NCBI GenBank assembly: GCA_913031095.1
Contig: CAJWGH010000038.1
Location: 1-8,136, forward strand
Direction of reading: 5' to 3'
From: an uncultured Chloroflexota bacterium
GTDB taxonomy: Bacteria; Chloroflexota; Dehalococcoidia; UBA3495
Length of the DNA: 8,136 nucleotides
The first letter of the stretch is position 1; every line of letters starts with the position of its first letter. A model generated the notes under the pieces. That model was not told the DNA's origin. It was given only the letters and a program-made list of their open reading frames with translations, and made no database searches. This document shows, one piece after another, positions 1 through 6,404 of this stretch. The position numbers were made by a program, and so were the translations under genes.

Positions 1-626
1 AAAGTCACCCCGGCTTCCAGGTAGACTTGAGTCCCCAAGTAGATGCTCTCCTCGACCATCACATCGAACCCTTGGCCCAACAGATGGTGCAACAACTCCT
101 GAGACTTACCCAGCCGCCAACCTTGAATTACTGGACGCTCGCCCCGGGACAGCCACATTTTCAGGGTCTTAAAAGCGGTTTCCAAAACCTGGTCTTGCGG
201 CGGAAATACGTACTCAGGTTTCCCATAAGTGGCCTCCATCACCAAGGTGTCACAGGAGACCGCTTCCAGGGGTTCGTTTGTGGGGCTGGGGCGGCTCTTG
301 ATGTCGCCCGTATAAAGAAGTCGCTCTCCGGTCACTTTGGACTCAATCAACGCCTGGGCAGAGCCCAAGCAGTGGCCTGCAGGATGGAGGGTCATAGTGT
401 AGGCTGAAGAGTCGAAGGGCTGGTGGTAATCGAGTAGAACGGGGTTTGACTTCTGTAGATAATCTCCCAGCAGTTTGGCCGTGTTAGGGGTGAGTGCAGG
501 GCGTTCGTGGCGACCAGTGTGGTCGGAATGGGCGTGGGAAATCAGACTAAATTCGCGCTTTCGCGTTGAGTCTAGCCAGAGATCTAAGTCTGGCAGAAAT
601 ATCCCATTTTTGAACACCGCCTGCAC
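1..626 (-). CDS. Metallo-beta-lactamase-fold nuclease-like protein (partial, C-terminus beyond window)
   Basis: About 208 residues are visible; the gene continues past the left edge. The start is a GTG at 624-626, preceded by AGGGAGGTG about 5 bases upstream; an in-frame TGA lies just before, so no longer start is likely. The metal-binding motif HAHSDH is at residues 31-36, followed by HPAGHCLGS (81-89), the metal-bridging aspartate in YTGDIKSR (105-112) and MEATYG (130-135), then LGKSQELL (172-179). This order matches the MBL-fold exonuclease/RNase branch related to CPSF73 and the ligase-associated exonucleases, in which metal-bound histidines and aspartates hydrolyse nucleic-acid phosphodiesters. 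The N-terminal FLPDLDLWLD also fits that branch. It should be cytoplasmic; no signal peptide is seen. It is divergent from the peroxiredoxin gene, with a 185-base gap between the starts. The family is clear, but the substrate (DNA or RNA) and exact subfamily cannot be set without the missing C-terminal half. Confidence 0.85.
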   Translation of the reverse strand, partial: MQAVFKNGIFLPDLDLWLDSTRKREFSLISHAHSDHTGRHERPALTPNTAKLLGDYLQKSNPVLLDYHQPFDSSAYTMTLHPAGHCLGSAQALIESKVTGERLLYTGDIKSRPSPTNEPLEAVSCDTLVMEATYGKPEYVFPPQDQVLETAFKTLKMWLSRGERPVIQGWRLGKSQELLHHLLGQGFDVMVEESIYLGTQVYLEAGVT

Positions 627-742
627 TACACACCTCCCTGCTCAAATGCCCTCAGAGGCAACGCGGCCAAGTATATCATGGGCGTTCAGTAAAGAACCGT
701 TTTTTGCCTGCGGGCAAGGGTGTCTCCAAGTCCATAGTGCGG

Positions 743-748
743 TATAAT
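743..748 (+). promoter_or_regulatory. Candidate -10 box for the peroxiredoxin gene
   Basis: A perfect TATAAT lies 63 bases before the peroxiredoxin ATG, inside the divergent gap. No good -35 hexamer is found 16-18 bases upstream (the best is GTGTCT at 720-725) and there is no extended TG motif, so this rests on one hexamer. A small hairpin (TTGCC/GGCAA, 704-717) lies upstream and could be incidental. Confidence 0.3.
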
Positions 749-811
749 CTGCTGGTCCCTATCTGGGCGGCCTCAGAGCGCGCTCAAATCTAGATTCATA
801 GAGGCGAAAAT

Positions 812-1273
812 ATGCCGGCAGAAGTTGGCGATGTAGCCCCTGATTTCAAACTTCCGTCCGCCGACGGGGACGTTTCCCTGGCGGACTATAAGGGCAGAAT
901 GAACGTTGTTTTGTCCTTCCACGTATTCGACTTCACCTCTGGTTGAACCACACAGGCGACCTCGTTCCGCCAAGAGTACAAACGGTTCGAGGATGCCAAT
1001 GCCCAAGTACTGGGCATAAGCTGCGACACGGTCCCTTCCCACAAGGCCTGGAGCACAGCTTTGGGCGGGCTGCCTTACCCTGAGTTGTCCGACTTCCATC
1101 CCAAGGGCGAAGTCAGCAAGGCGTATGATTTGTGGAACGATGAACGCGGGGCCAGCAAGCGCGCTGTAATCATCATCGACAAGGGAGGCGTAGTCCGTTT
1201 CCGAGAGTTGTATGAGCCTGGGACTCTACCTGATCCCAAAGACATCTTCGAAGTGATGGGGAGTCTCAATTAA
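812..1273 (+). CDS. AhpE-like 1-Cys peroxiredoxin, probable selenoprotein (in-frame TGA = Sec45)
   Basis: The frame opens at ATG 812, with GAGG at 801-804, and runs to TAA at 1271-1273. It holds one internal TGA (944-946, codon 45). Read through, it gives 153 residues, the size I recall for Mycobacterium AhpE, whose peroxidatic cysteine is also residue 45. N-terminal APDFKLPSADG (9-19) is the usual AhpC/TSA entry. FDFT-SG-stop-TTQ (39-48) fits the PxxxTxxC active site, with T42 retained and the TGA exactly at the cysteine. Downstream, SCDTVPSHKAW (70-80), LSDFHPKGEVSKAY (92-105) and R117 in SKRAVIIID match the 1-Cys AhpE group. Expected role: cytosolic reduction of peroxides through a selenenic acid intermediate. 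C71 is the only cysteine and could serve as resolving residue. V38 replaces the usual active-site proline. Both flanks of the TGA are intact, which argues against decay. Alternatives are a nonsense mutation or a base-call error. No selenocysteine machinery is in this window. Confidence 0.85.
955..997 (+). promoter_or_regulatory. Candidate bacterial SECIS hairpin within the peroxiredoxin gene
   Basis: Eight bases after the TGA the mRNA can fold into one imperfect hairpin. Bases 955-958 pair with 994-997 (one G-U), an A-A mismatch follows, 960-964 pair with 988-992, then a U-U/U-U internal loop, and 967-969 pair with 983-985. This leaves a 13-base loop at 970-982. The loop begins 23 bases after the TGA, inside the 16-37 base range published for bacterial SECIS elements. 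The expected G in the first two loop positions is missing (the loop starts CC). A competing shorter fold (955-958 with 968-971) exists. The position fits SelB recruitment; the function is inferred. Confidence 0.5.
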
Positions 1274-1300
1274 CAGAACTTAGATCACTTTAACAAAACA

Positions 1301-1355
1301 TCAAAAGGGGGCTCCGTTACATCCATGGTAGAAGGGGCGCCTTTTTGATTTGTTA
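1301..1355 (+). terminator. Rho-independent-type terminator after the peroxiredoxin gene
   Basis: Bases 1301-1315 pair with 1334-1348 through about 14 of 15 positions, with one G-G mismatch and two G-U pairs, around an 18-base loop. The descending arm ends in CCTTTTTGATTTGTT, so the stem closes on a T-rich tract. It starts 27 bases after the stop codon and would end the peroxiredoxin transcript before the convergent greA-like gene. Confidence 0.6.
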
Positions 1356-1403
1356 TATTTATGTTAAGTGCTTTGAAAGTTTACTTCAGACTCATCATTG
1401 CCC

Positions 1404-1438
1404 CCAATAGAAAAGACCGCCATCTAGGTGGCGGTCTT
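1404..1438 (-). terminator. Rho-independent terminator of the GreA-like gene
   Basis: A perfect 10-bp stem (AAGACCGCCA at 1413-1422 with TGGCGGTCTT at 1429-1438) closes a 6-base loop. Read on the minus strand, the stem is followed by TTCTATTG, giving a U-rich tail TCTTTTCTATT. It begins 23 bases after the TGA stop region of the minus-strand gene and has the classical shape of an intrinsic terminator. Confidence 0.8.
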
Positions 1439-1461
1439 CTGGTGTCCGAGCCGGATCGCGG

Positions 1462-2295
1462 TCAGCTGGTTGCGGTAATCCGCTGGACCAAGAACCGCAG
1501 TGTGCCTTTAGGGACATTTATGGTGACTTCTTCACCAACCGATCGATCCAGGAGAGCCTGCCCAACCGGGGAAGTGGTGGAAATCTTTCCTTCGGAGACG
1601 TCTGCCTCGCGAACATCAACCAACGTGTAGGCCAAGGTCTTTCCGGAATTAGTGTCTTTCAAGGTAACTTTGGCGCCCACCGAGGAACGAGCTACCTTCG
1701 AGGATGATCCTTCAGGAAGTATCTGGGCATTGTTGATGCTGGCTTCCAGTTCTCGGATGCGGAGTTCAACGATTCCCTGCTGGTCTTTGGCGGCATCCAG
1801 AGGGGCGTTCTCGCGGAAATCTTTGTCAGCCATCGCCCGTTTGATATCTTCGAGTACCAGGGCTCGTTGGCCTTTGAGGTCGTCTAATTGGCTAACCAGA
1901 CGATCATAGCCTTCTTGACTGAGTTGGGAGCCGGTAGCAGTGGAGCGTCCATTCGGACGAGTGGTGGACTTTGCTGCCGCTGTAGTCCGGCGGGTACGGG
2001 GAACGCGGAGGTGAGACGCTAATCCGTTCTCGATCCATCCCTGGTCTTTCCAATATGCGAGGAACACCTTTACAGGACTCAACCGGTGCACGGACTCTGA
2101 CCCACCGAGACCGATCTGTTGCGCATATTCTGCAACTTCCGAAGGGGAAAGTTCGGAGACTTTGCGTTCTCGGCCTACCCAGGCCACGAATCGACCCAAT
2201 TCTTGGTGACTCTGTTGAGCTGACTTGGATGATTTCTTGGCCGCTACAAAATGCGTCAGAGCTTCAGATATTGAAAGGCTTTGCTCAGTCGTCAC
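1462..2295 (-). CDS. greA: GreA/GreB-family transcription elongation factor with N-terminal integrase-type SAM-like domain
   Basis: This 277-residue protein starts at GTG 2293-2295, with GGAGG 7 bases upstream and an in-frame TAA directly before the start, so the start is well fixed. Residues about 124-194 form the GreA N-terminal coiled-coil hairpin; its tip DFRENAPLDAAK (159-170) keeps the acidic pair D159 and E162, equivalent to the catalytic D41/E44 of E. coli GreA. Residues about 200-275 are the FKBP-like C-terminal domain (VGEEVTINVPKG at 253-264). Gre factors enter the RNA polymerase secondary channel and stimulate cleavage of backtracked RNA. Ordinary GreA is about 158 residues. Here about 100 extra N-terminal residues (8-98: ALTHFVAAK, RFVAWVGRERKVSEL, VKVFLAYWKDQGWI) resemble the SAM-like core-binding domain of tyrosine recombinases, but no catalytic recombinase domain is present. 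A basic Ser/Thr/Arg-rich linker (99-123) joins the parts. The GreA assignment is secure; the role of the extra domain is unknown. Confidence 0.9.
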   Translation of the reverse strand: MTTEQSLSISEALTHFVAAKKSSKSAQQSHQELGRFVAWVGRERKVSELSPSEVAEYAQQIGLGGSESVHRLSPVKVFLAYWKDQGWIENGLASHLRVPRTRRTTAAAKSTTRPNGRSTATGSQLSQEGYDRLVSQLDDLKGQRALVLEDIKRAMADKDFRENAPLDAAKDQQGIVELRIRELEASINNAQILPEGSSSKVARSSVGAKVTLKDTNSGKTLAYTLVDVREADVSEGKISTTSPVGQALLDRSVGEEVTINVPKGTLRFLVQRITATS

Positions 2296-2377
2296 TTAGA
2301 TACCTCCGCCTTCAGCCAGTCTTTAATTTTCTAGACGTTCACCATGCCGTTATGATGCAGGGGCTTGCCGGAGAACT

Positions 2378-2731
2378 TTGAGAGGCCGGCCAAAGGATTT
2401 AGAAGACAGTTCCTCGGCCCGAATCAACACTGAAATCTTTTGTCGGCCCGGCCTTTTTGGTGGCACAATCAGCCCAAAAAGAATACCAGTATTCGACACC
2501 AATGGCAATCCGAAGGCGTCCGAGGGCGGTGTTCTGCGACCTAGGTTTCTAGTCTATATTCTCAACAAATACCTTAGCTGGTCCGAACCAAAGGACTTGA
2601 ATCTAGTGACACGTTGTGTAGACCATTTCAAGATCCGAGAACCGGGCCAGTGTACGGTCTTCATCAAAGTAACAGGACAAATCACTGATTCCACGGAATC
2701 AGTCTCACTTACACCGGAAATCCGACCCTAA
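2378..2731 (+). CDS. Doubtful hypothetical protein (117 residues, TTG start)
   Basis: An open frame runs from TTG at 2378 to TAA at 2729-2731, with a possible GGAG at 2369-2372. The product has no family I recognise. It has no signal peptide, no membrane segment and no catalytic motif; the middle (FLVYILNKYLSWSEP) is the only hydrophobic part and the C-terminal third is Thr/Ser-rich. Against it are the rare TTG start, the lack of any better start, and a 9-bp palindrome inside its 3' end. In favour are its length and the otherwise long empty gap. It may be a decayed gene, a lineage-specific gene or chance. Confidence 0.22.
   Translation: MRGRPKDLEDSSSARINTEIFCRPGLFGGTISPKRIPVFDTNGNPKASEGGVLRPRFLVYILNKYLSWSEPKDLNLVTRCVDHFKIREPGQCTVFIKVTGQITDSTESVSLTPEIRP
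2684..2703. repeat. 9-bp perfect palindrome (operator-like or hairpin)
   Basis: ACTGATTCC and GGAATCAGT are perfect inverted copies separated by AC; as RNA this gives an 8-bp stem with a CACG loop. No T tract follows on either strand, so it is not a typical terminator. It lies about 35 bases upstream of the promoter candidate at 2738-2766 and could be a dimeric regulator site; this is inference. Confidence 0.45.
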
Positions 2732-2737
2732 ATTCCT

Positions 2738-2766
2738 TTGACTATGTCACATCCAAGATGTAGCAT
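2738..2766 (+). promoter_or_regulatory. Candidate sigma-70-type promoter for the PEPCK-like gene
   Basis: TTGACT (2738-2743) and TAGCAT (2761-2766) are separated by 17 bases. The -35 is a 5/6 match and the -10 a 4/6 match to consensus. A start near 2773 would leave a leader of about 110 bases before the ATG at 2885. No better pair was found closer to the gene. Confidence 0.35.
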
Positions 2767-2884
2767 ACTGTCGGCCTTGACGATTATGCGTACCGGGTCA
2801 CCTCCGCGTGCGTCGACCTGCGCGCGCATTAAGCGTTAAATGGCGGCACCGTAACTCCCAAAAACATAAACGGAATCCGAATAA

Positions 2885-5173
2885 ATGAGTTCCCAAATTC
2901 AGCCGAAATCTGGCTCCTCTCTTGCCGGCCCGGCAATCGTCCCAGCGTTCGTAGAAGAATTGGACCGCCTGGTCGATTTAGCCCGCCGCGGCCACAAACC
3001 TGACGCTGCTTTTAATAACCCGCCCCAAGAGTGGCTTGTCAGTCACATGAACGTCCTGCAAGACCTTCCCGAAAACGAGCAACAGGGCTTCCTCAGCGAA
3101 GCCAACCTGATTGACAAAGAAGCTGAAGAAGCCAACGCTGCAGGCAGGGCAGCCGGAAGGGCGTGGCCTGGAGTGGTCGTCCGCTTGGATACAGGTGGAT
3201 ATGCCTTTTTCAGTCAACTAGGTGTAGTGCGCAGGCCCGACCTGACTCAATACTTCATCGATGGGTTCGCAAAGAACCGTGATGGCGTTGTCTTCAGTAC
3301 GGAGAACCAAATCCTGTTCACCGAGGTCTTCGGATATATCAACTCCTACATGGAGGAGAAGCTGGCCACCGGTGACACTATCGTGCAGTCGGACCGTCAG
3401 GTGGGCGACGCGCCGGGCCGTTCTTTCCACGCCCGTCAAATGCTTTTTGGCACGCGTTACATGCAAATCCCGATGATGTGGCGTCAACTAACCTTCCCAG
3501 CATCAAAGGAAATCAGTCGCCAAGAACCCGATATACTAGAAGTCTCCCTGCCCCACTGGCTGGAAGACCTGCGGATGCCCGACGAACTGAAAAAACGACT
3601 TACAGACGCCGGACTGACCCAGTTGGTGTTCAAGGCGCCCACCCGGGGTCTGTCACTACACCTGGGTTTCGACTACGTTGGCGAACACAAGATGGGCCCA
3701 CTATCCATCGCCATGTTCAAAGTTAAGCAGGTGAACGGCCTAGCCATCCAAGCCGCGCTCAGTATGGCCCGTGCCAAGACATTGGCCGGTCAGACCAAGA
3801 ACACAGCCCTGATTACTGTCGGCCCGTCACTCCACGGAAAGAGCACTTTGACAATCATGCTGGAGTTGGCCAATAGTGAGTTGGCTAAGCGACTCGAACT
3901 GAAGACGGACGCCGATGAAGGTGTCTACCCTATGAACGACGATATTGTGCTTCTTCAGCCGCTGAAGGATCCCGTAAAGGTCACCAGAGACGGCAAGCAG
4001 TCCACCCTCTACTACGGCATAGACGGCACCGAGAACAATCTTTATGCCATGCCATTCGGTCTAAACCACGCTGAAGACCCAATCACCTTTGAATCGATCC
4101 GCGGCACTGACCAAGACCCGAACATTGAAGAGACGTTAGAGAATGTGCCGGTCGACCTGGATTCCTGGAAGCCAAACTTTCTCTCCAACCCTGTCCGCAA
4201 CATGCGTGTTACCCTTTCCCGCGACAGGCTGGTCGCCCGCAAAGGGGCCAACGATATCTTGGGAAAGATTACCAACGGCCGCGAGGCCGAAAGCGTACAC
4301 GTCCCAGTAGAGGACACTGACCGGGTCTTCTGGCAGGCTGTGATGCGCCAGAACACGGTAGTCCCGCCGCTGCGCCGTTTGTCCCCAGAGGCCTACATTC
4401 GGATACTGATGTACGGAGAGGCGGTCCAAATGGGCGCCGCCATCGGAGTGATTGGTCGCCCCTACGTGGAGTACTTTTCAGACCCGTTCATCATAGGCCT
4501 CGAAGACGAGAACGCGAACAACCTTCACACCATCCTAAAGAAGATTGAAGAAGGTGGGCTGAACCAACAATATTTCGTCTTCAACACAGGAGGCGTTGGT
4601 GCGGACACCAATGACCAAGCTGGTGGGGCATTGTACAAGAAGATTCCCCGCGAACTGACACTGATGCTCCAAGAAGCCCTCCTTCGAGATGCGGTAAAGT
4701 TCGAGCGGGAACCCCAACTCGGATCGGATATCGCCGTTGCCGTCGTCGATGAGGCCGGCAACGAAGTCGTTAATCTCCGCGACGAGTGGCTGCCAACCAA
4801 TATCTACGGCACCGATGACTACGCACAGCGCATCACTGAACTGAGCCGCCGCAGATTCTATGGCGTGAGTTCAGAAGACAAGGCTGGCATCTTGCGTTAC
4901 ACCAAAGTTGTGAACGAGTTGTATGACCTGTCCGATATCCCTGTACCCACCAACGAACGTGAGCTAACCTGGCTGGTTTCTTTCTTCTGGAACGTTGACC
5001 AAGCCTATGACACGATCGCCGAATTAGACGCTCACAAAGACGAAGGCACTGCCCCTGACGTGATTATCATCCAGAAGCTGCAGGGTATGTACGGAGAAGC
5101 CGTCGCCAACGGACTTAGTCTTCCTGGAGGGGCTAGTAGCTTGTTAGGGTCACTGGGGCTAAAGACACCTTAG
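2885..5173 (+). CDS. Divergent ATP-type phosphoenolpyruvate carboxykinase-like protein (762 residues)
   Basis: The ATG at 2885 has only a weak upstream GGA (2873-2875). The fold assignment comes from a string of ordered PEPCK-like landmarks: DTIVQSDRQVGDAPGRSFHARQ near residues 165-185; YVGEHKMG (264-271) like the YGGEMKKG of E. coli PEPCK; a Walker A GPSLHGKST (313-321); MNDDIV (350-355) at the kinase-2 position; LENVPVD (418-424); NMR with R441 matching E. coli R333; PPLRRLSPEA; and VFNTGGVGA (565-573) like the NTGWTGG motif. The canonical enzyme (about 540 residues) interconverts oxaloacetate and PEP using ATP. Differences matter: the Mn-binding histidine (E. coli H232) appears replaced by alanine, the second lysine of KK by methionine, and the kinase-1a loop is GPSLHGKST, not GLSGTGKTT. 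About 130 extra C-terminal residues end in a Gly/Ser/Leu-rich tail. It likely binds a nucleotide and may have a different reaction; an annotation such as DUF4914 is possible from memory only. It is cytosolic and apparently monocistronic. Confidence 0.75.
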   Translation: MSSQIQPKSGSSLAGPAIVPAFVEELDRLVDLARRGHKPDAAFNNPPQEWLVSHMNVLQDLPENEQQGFLSEANLIDKEAEEANAAGRAAGRAWPGVVVRLDTGGYAFFSQLGVVRRPDLTQYFIDGFAKNRDGVVFSTENQILFTEVFGYINSYMEEKLATGDTIVQSDRQVGDAPGRSFHARQMLFGTRYMQIPMMWRQLTFPASKEISRQEPDILEVSLPHWLEDLRMPDELKKRLTDAGLTQLVFKAPTRGLSLHLGFDYVGEHKMGPLSIAMFKVKQVNGLAIQAALSMARAKTLAGQTKNTALITVGPSLHGKSTLTIMLELANSELAKRLELKTDADEGVYPMNDDIVLLQPLKDPVKVTRDGKQSTLYYGIDGTENNLYAMPFGLNHAEDPITFESIRGTDQDPNIEETLENVPVDLDSWKPNFLSNPVRNMRVTLSRDRLVARKGANDILGKITNGREAESVHVPVEDTDRVFWQAVMRQNTVVPPLRRLSPEAYIRILMYGEAVQMGAAIGVIGRPYVEYFSDPFIIGLEDENANNLHTILKKIEEGGLNQQYFVFNTGGVGADTNDQAGGALYKKIPRELTLMLQEALLRDAVKFEREPQLGSDIAVAVVDEAGNEVVNLRDEWLPTNIYGTDDYAQRITELSRRRFYGVSSEDKAGILRYTKVVNELYDLSDIPVPTNERELTWLVSFFWNVDQAYDTIAELDAHKDEGTAPDVIIIQKLQGMYGEAVANGLSLPGGASSLLGSLGLKTP

Positions 5174-5348
5174 CCGGGGCCACCGCTAACTCTCCCTCCT
5201 CTCGACGGTTTATTGTCCGCACTATTGGTGCAGCTTCATCCGATTCATTTAGCTCGGTGTATACTTACCGCCATCTAAATCAGCTTCCGTCCTTTATCCT
5301 ATTCGCCTTTGTTCATCAAATCTCACGGACAATTCAGGAGGGCCAAAC

Positions 5349-6317
5349 ATGAAAGCAGTTCAGATCACCGAATTCGGCAGCCCCGAGGTCATGAAGTATG
5401 TGGACGTCACTGACCCGACACCAGGCGAGAGCGAGGCATTGGTTGAGATTCAGGCTGCCGGCGTGAATTTCACAGACGTATACAGCCGCCAAGGCATTAA
5501 CCCCGGCCCGCCTTTGCCCCGCATCATAGGGGTTGAAGGCGCTGGCGTGGTTAAAGCCATCGGCCCTGGAGTGACCGAGGTCAAAGTCGGCGACGACGTA
5601 ACTTACTGCACCGCCCCCGGCACTTATGCCGAGCTGGCCGTAGTGCCGGCCTGGCGGTTGATAAAGCGGCCCGCCGGAGTCGATGCCAAAGCCGGAGCCG
5701 CCGCTATTCTCCAGGGAATGACCGCCCATTACCTCTGCCACTCCACTTATCCCGTGCAGAAAGGAGACCGAGTCATAGTCCACGCCGGGGCCGGAGGCAT
5801 GGGTCTTCTTCTGACCCAGATGATCAAGAAGCTGGGTGGGTACGTGTTCTCTACCGTTTCAACAGATGAGAAGGCCGAACTGGCCAAGGGCGCCGGCGCT
5901 GACCACGTTGTTCTATACACCAAAGAAGACTTCGCCGAGGTGGTCAAAAAGGCCACGGGCGGCGAGGGGGTAATGGCCGTTTACGATGGAGTTGGCAAGA
6001 CCACTTTCAACCAGAGCATCGCCAGTCTAGGCCGCCGCGGACATATGGTTCTCTACGGGGCGGCCAGTGGTGCACCCGAACCGGTAAGCCCCGGAATCCT
6101 CGGCGCGGGTTCATTGTCGATGACCCGCCCTGGTCTCGGAGATTACACTGTAAACCGTGCCGAGTTGGAACAGCGGGCTAATGACGTATTGGGTTGGGTT
6201 AGCTCCGGTGAGCTAAAGATTAGGATCGGCGGCGAGTTCGCCCTTTCCGATGCATCTGAAGCCCATCGGCAACTTGAGAACAGGTCGACCACCGGTAAAT
6301 TGCTGCTTATTCCATAG
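5349..6317 (+). CDS. NAD(P)H:quinone oxidoreductase-type protein (zinc-free MDR family)
   Basis: This 322-residue protein starts at ATG 5349 with AGGAGG at 5336-5341. It is full length for the quinone oxidoreductase/zeta-crystallin branch of the medium-chain dehydrogenase/reductase superfamily. Visible landmarks are VNFTDVYSRQG (39-49), the IIGVEGAGVV segment (59-68), GMTAHYL (123-129), the nucleotide-binding HAGAGGMG (145-152) at the start of the Rossmann fold, and STDEKAELAKGAGAD (171-185), which usually carries the NADPH-phosphate contact. The cysteine and histidine ligands for zinc found in alcohol dehydrogenases are absent. Members reduce quinones or alpha,beta-unsaturated carbonyls with NADPH; the substrate cannot be read from sequence. 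It is cytosolic. It lies 175 bases after the PEPCK-like gene and 129 bases before the DUF59 gene, so it is probably its own transcription unit. Confidence 0.92.
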   Translation: MKAVQITEFGSPEVMKYVDVTDPTPGESEALVEIQAAGVNFTDVYSRQGINPGPPLPRIIGVEGAGVVKAIGPGVTEVKVGDDVTYCTAPGTYAELAVVPAWRLIKRPAGVDAKAGAAAILQGMTAHYLCHSTYPVQKGDRVIVHAGAGGMGLLLTQMIKKLGGYVFSTVSTDEKAELAKGAGADHVVLYTKEDFAEVVKKATGGEGVMAVYDGVGKTTFNQSIASLGRRGHMVLYGAASGAPEPVSPGILGAGSLSMTRPGLGDYTVNRAELEQRANDVLGWVSSGELKIRIGGEFALSDASEAHRQLENRSTTGKLLLIP

Positions 6318-6385
6318 GCGGAGATGAGGAATCGCAGACTTGGTAATATTGGCCCCTACTGGCTCAAAATGGTCCACCACTAATT

Positions 6386-6404
6386 GTTGACCATATAGGT
6401 CGAC
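6386..6404. promoter_or_regulatory. Operator-like palindrome overlapping the -35 region of the DUF59 gene
   Basis: GTTGACC (6386-6392) and GGTCGAC (6398-6404) form inverted arms matching at 6 of 7 positions around ATATA. The left arm contains the -35 hexamer, so a bound dimer would block or modulate polymerase. The form GACC-N5-GGTC is loosely like Rrf2/IscR-type sites, but that link is a guess. Confidence 0.35.

Larger units (their letters stand above)
2296..2884. other. 589-base stretch without a confident gene
   Basis: This divergent gap lies between the starts of the GreA-like gene (minus) and the PEPCK-like gene (plus), so it should hold both promoters. Besides the elements listed separately, it contains the 8-base palindrome GGCCGGCC (2384-2391) and the 10-base palindrome TGCGCGCGCA (2819-2828). 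For the minus gene only a weak -10-like CATAAC is seen about 55 bases before its start. No tRNA cloverleaf or known riboswitch core was recognised. Confidence 0.5.

Noticed and set aside
704..717. TTGCC/GGCAA hairpin beside a T run, as a terminator
   Set aside because: The T run precedes the stem on the plus strand and becomes A residues after the stem on the minus strand, so it cannot be a terminator in either direction.
27..747. Plus-strand open frames opposite the nuclease-like gene
   Set aside because: The minus strand carries clear metallo-beta-lactamase motifs through 1-626; the plus-strand products have no family features.
944..946. Whole peroxiredoxin as a pseudogene with a nonsense mutation
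   Set aside because: There is no frameshift or second stop, all other conserved residues are kept, and the stop falls exactly on the peroxidatic position with a hairpin downstream; it remains possible but is less likely than selenocysteine.
1061..1273. A separate 70-residue protein starting inside the peroxiredoxin
   Set aside because: It is the C-terminal part of the same peroxiredoxin frame, which appears separate only because the TGA at 944-946 is read as a stop.
2055..2381. Plus-strand frame over the start of the GreA-like gene
   Set aside because: It is antisense to the SAM-like domain and ribosome binding site of a well-supported gene.
2384..2460. GGCCGGCC with the later CGGCCCGGCCTTTTT as a terminator
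   Set aside because: The arms do not pair well beyond GGCC and the loop would be over 50 bases.
5169..5190. Imperfect TTAG/CTAA hairpin after the PEPCK-like gene as a terminator
   Set aside because: The stem is short with a bulge and is followed by a C-rich, not T-rich, tract.
5260..5265. TATACT as a -10 box for the quinone oxidoreductase gene
   Set aside because: No acceptable -35 hexamer occurs 16-18 bases upstream and there is no extended -10 motif.
5334..5783. Minus-strand frame of about 150 residues
   Set aside because: It lies antisense to the quinone oxidoreductase coding region, which is full length and motif-rich.
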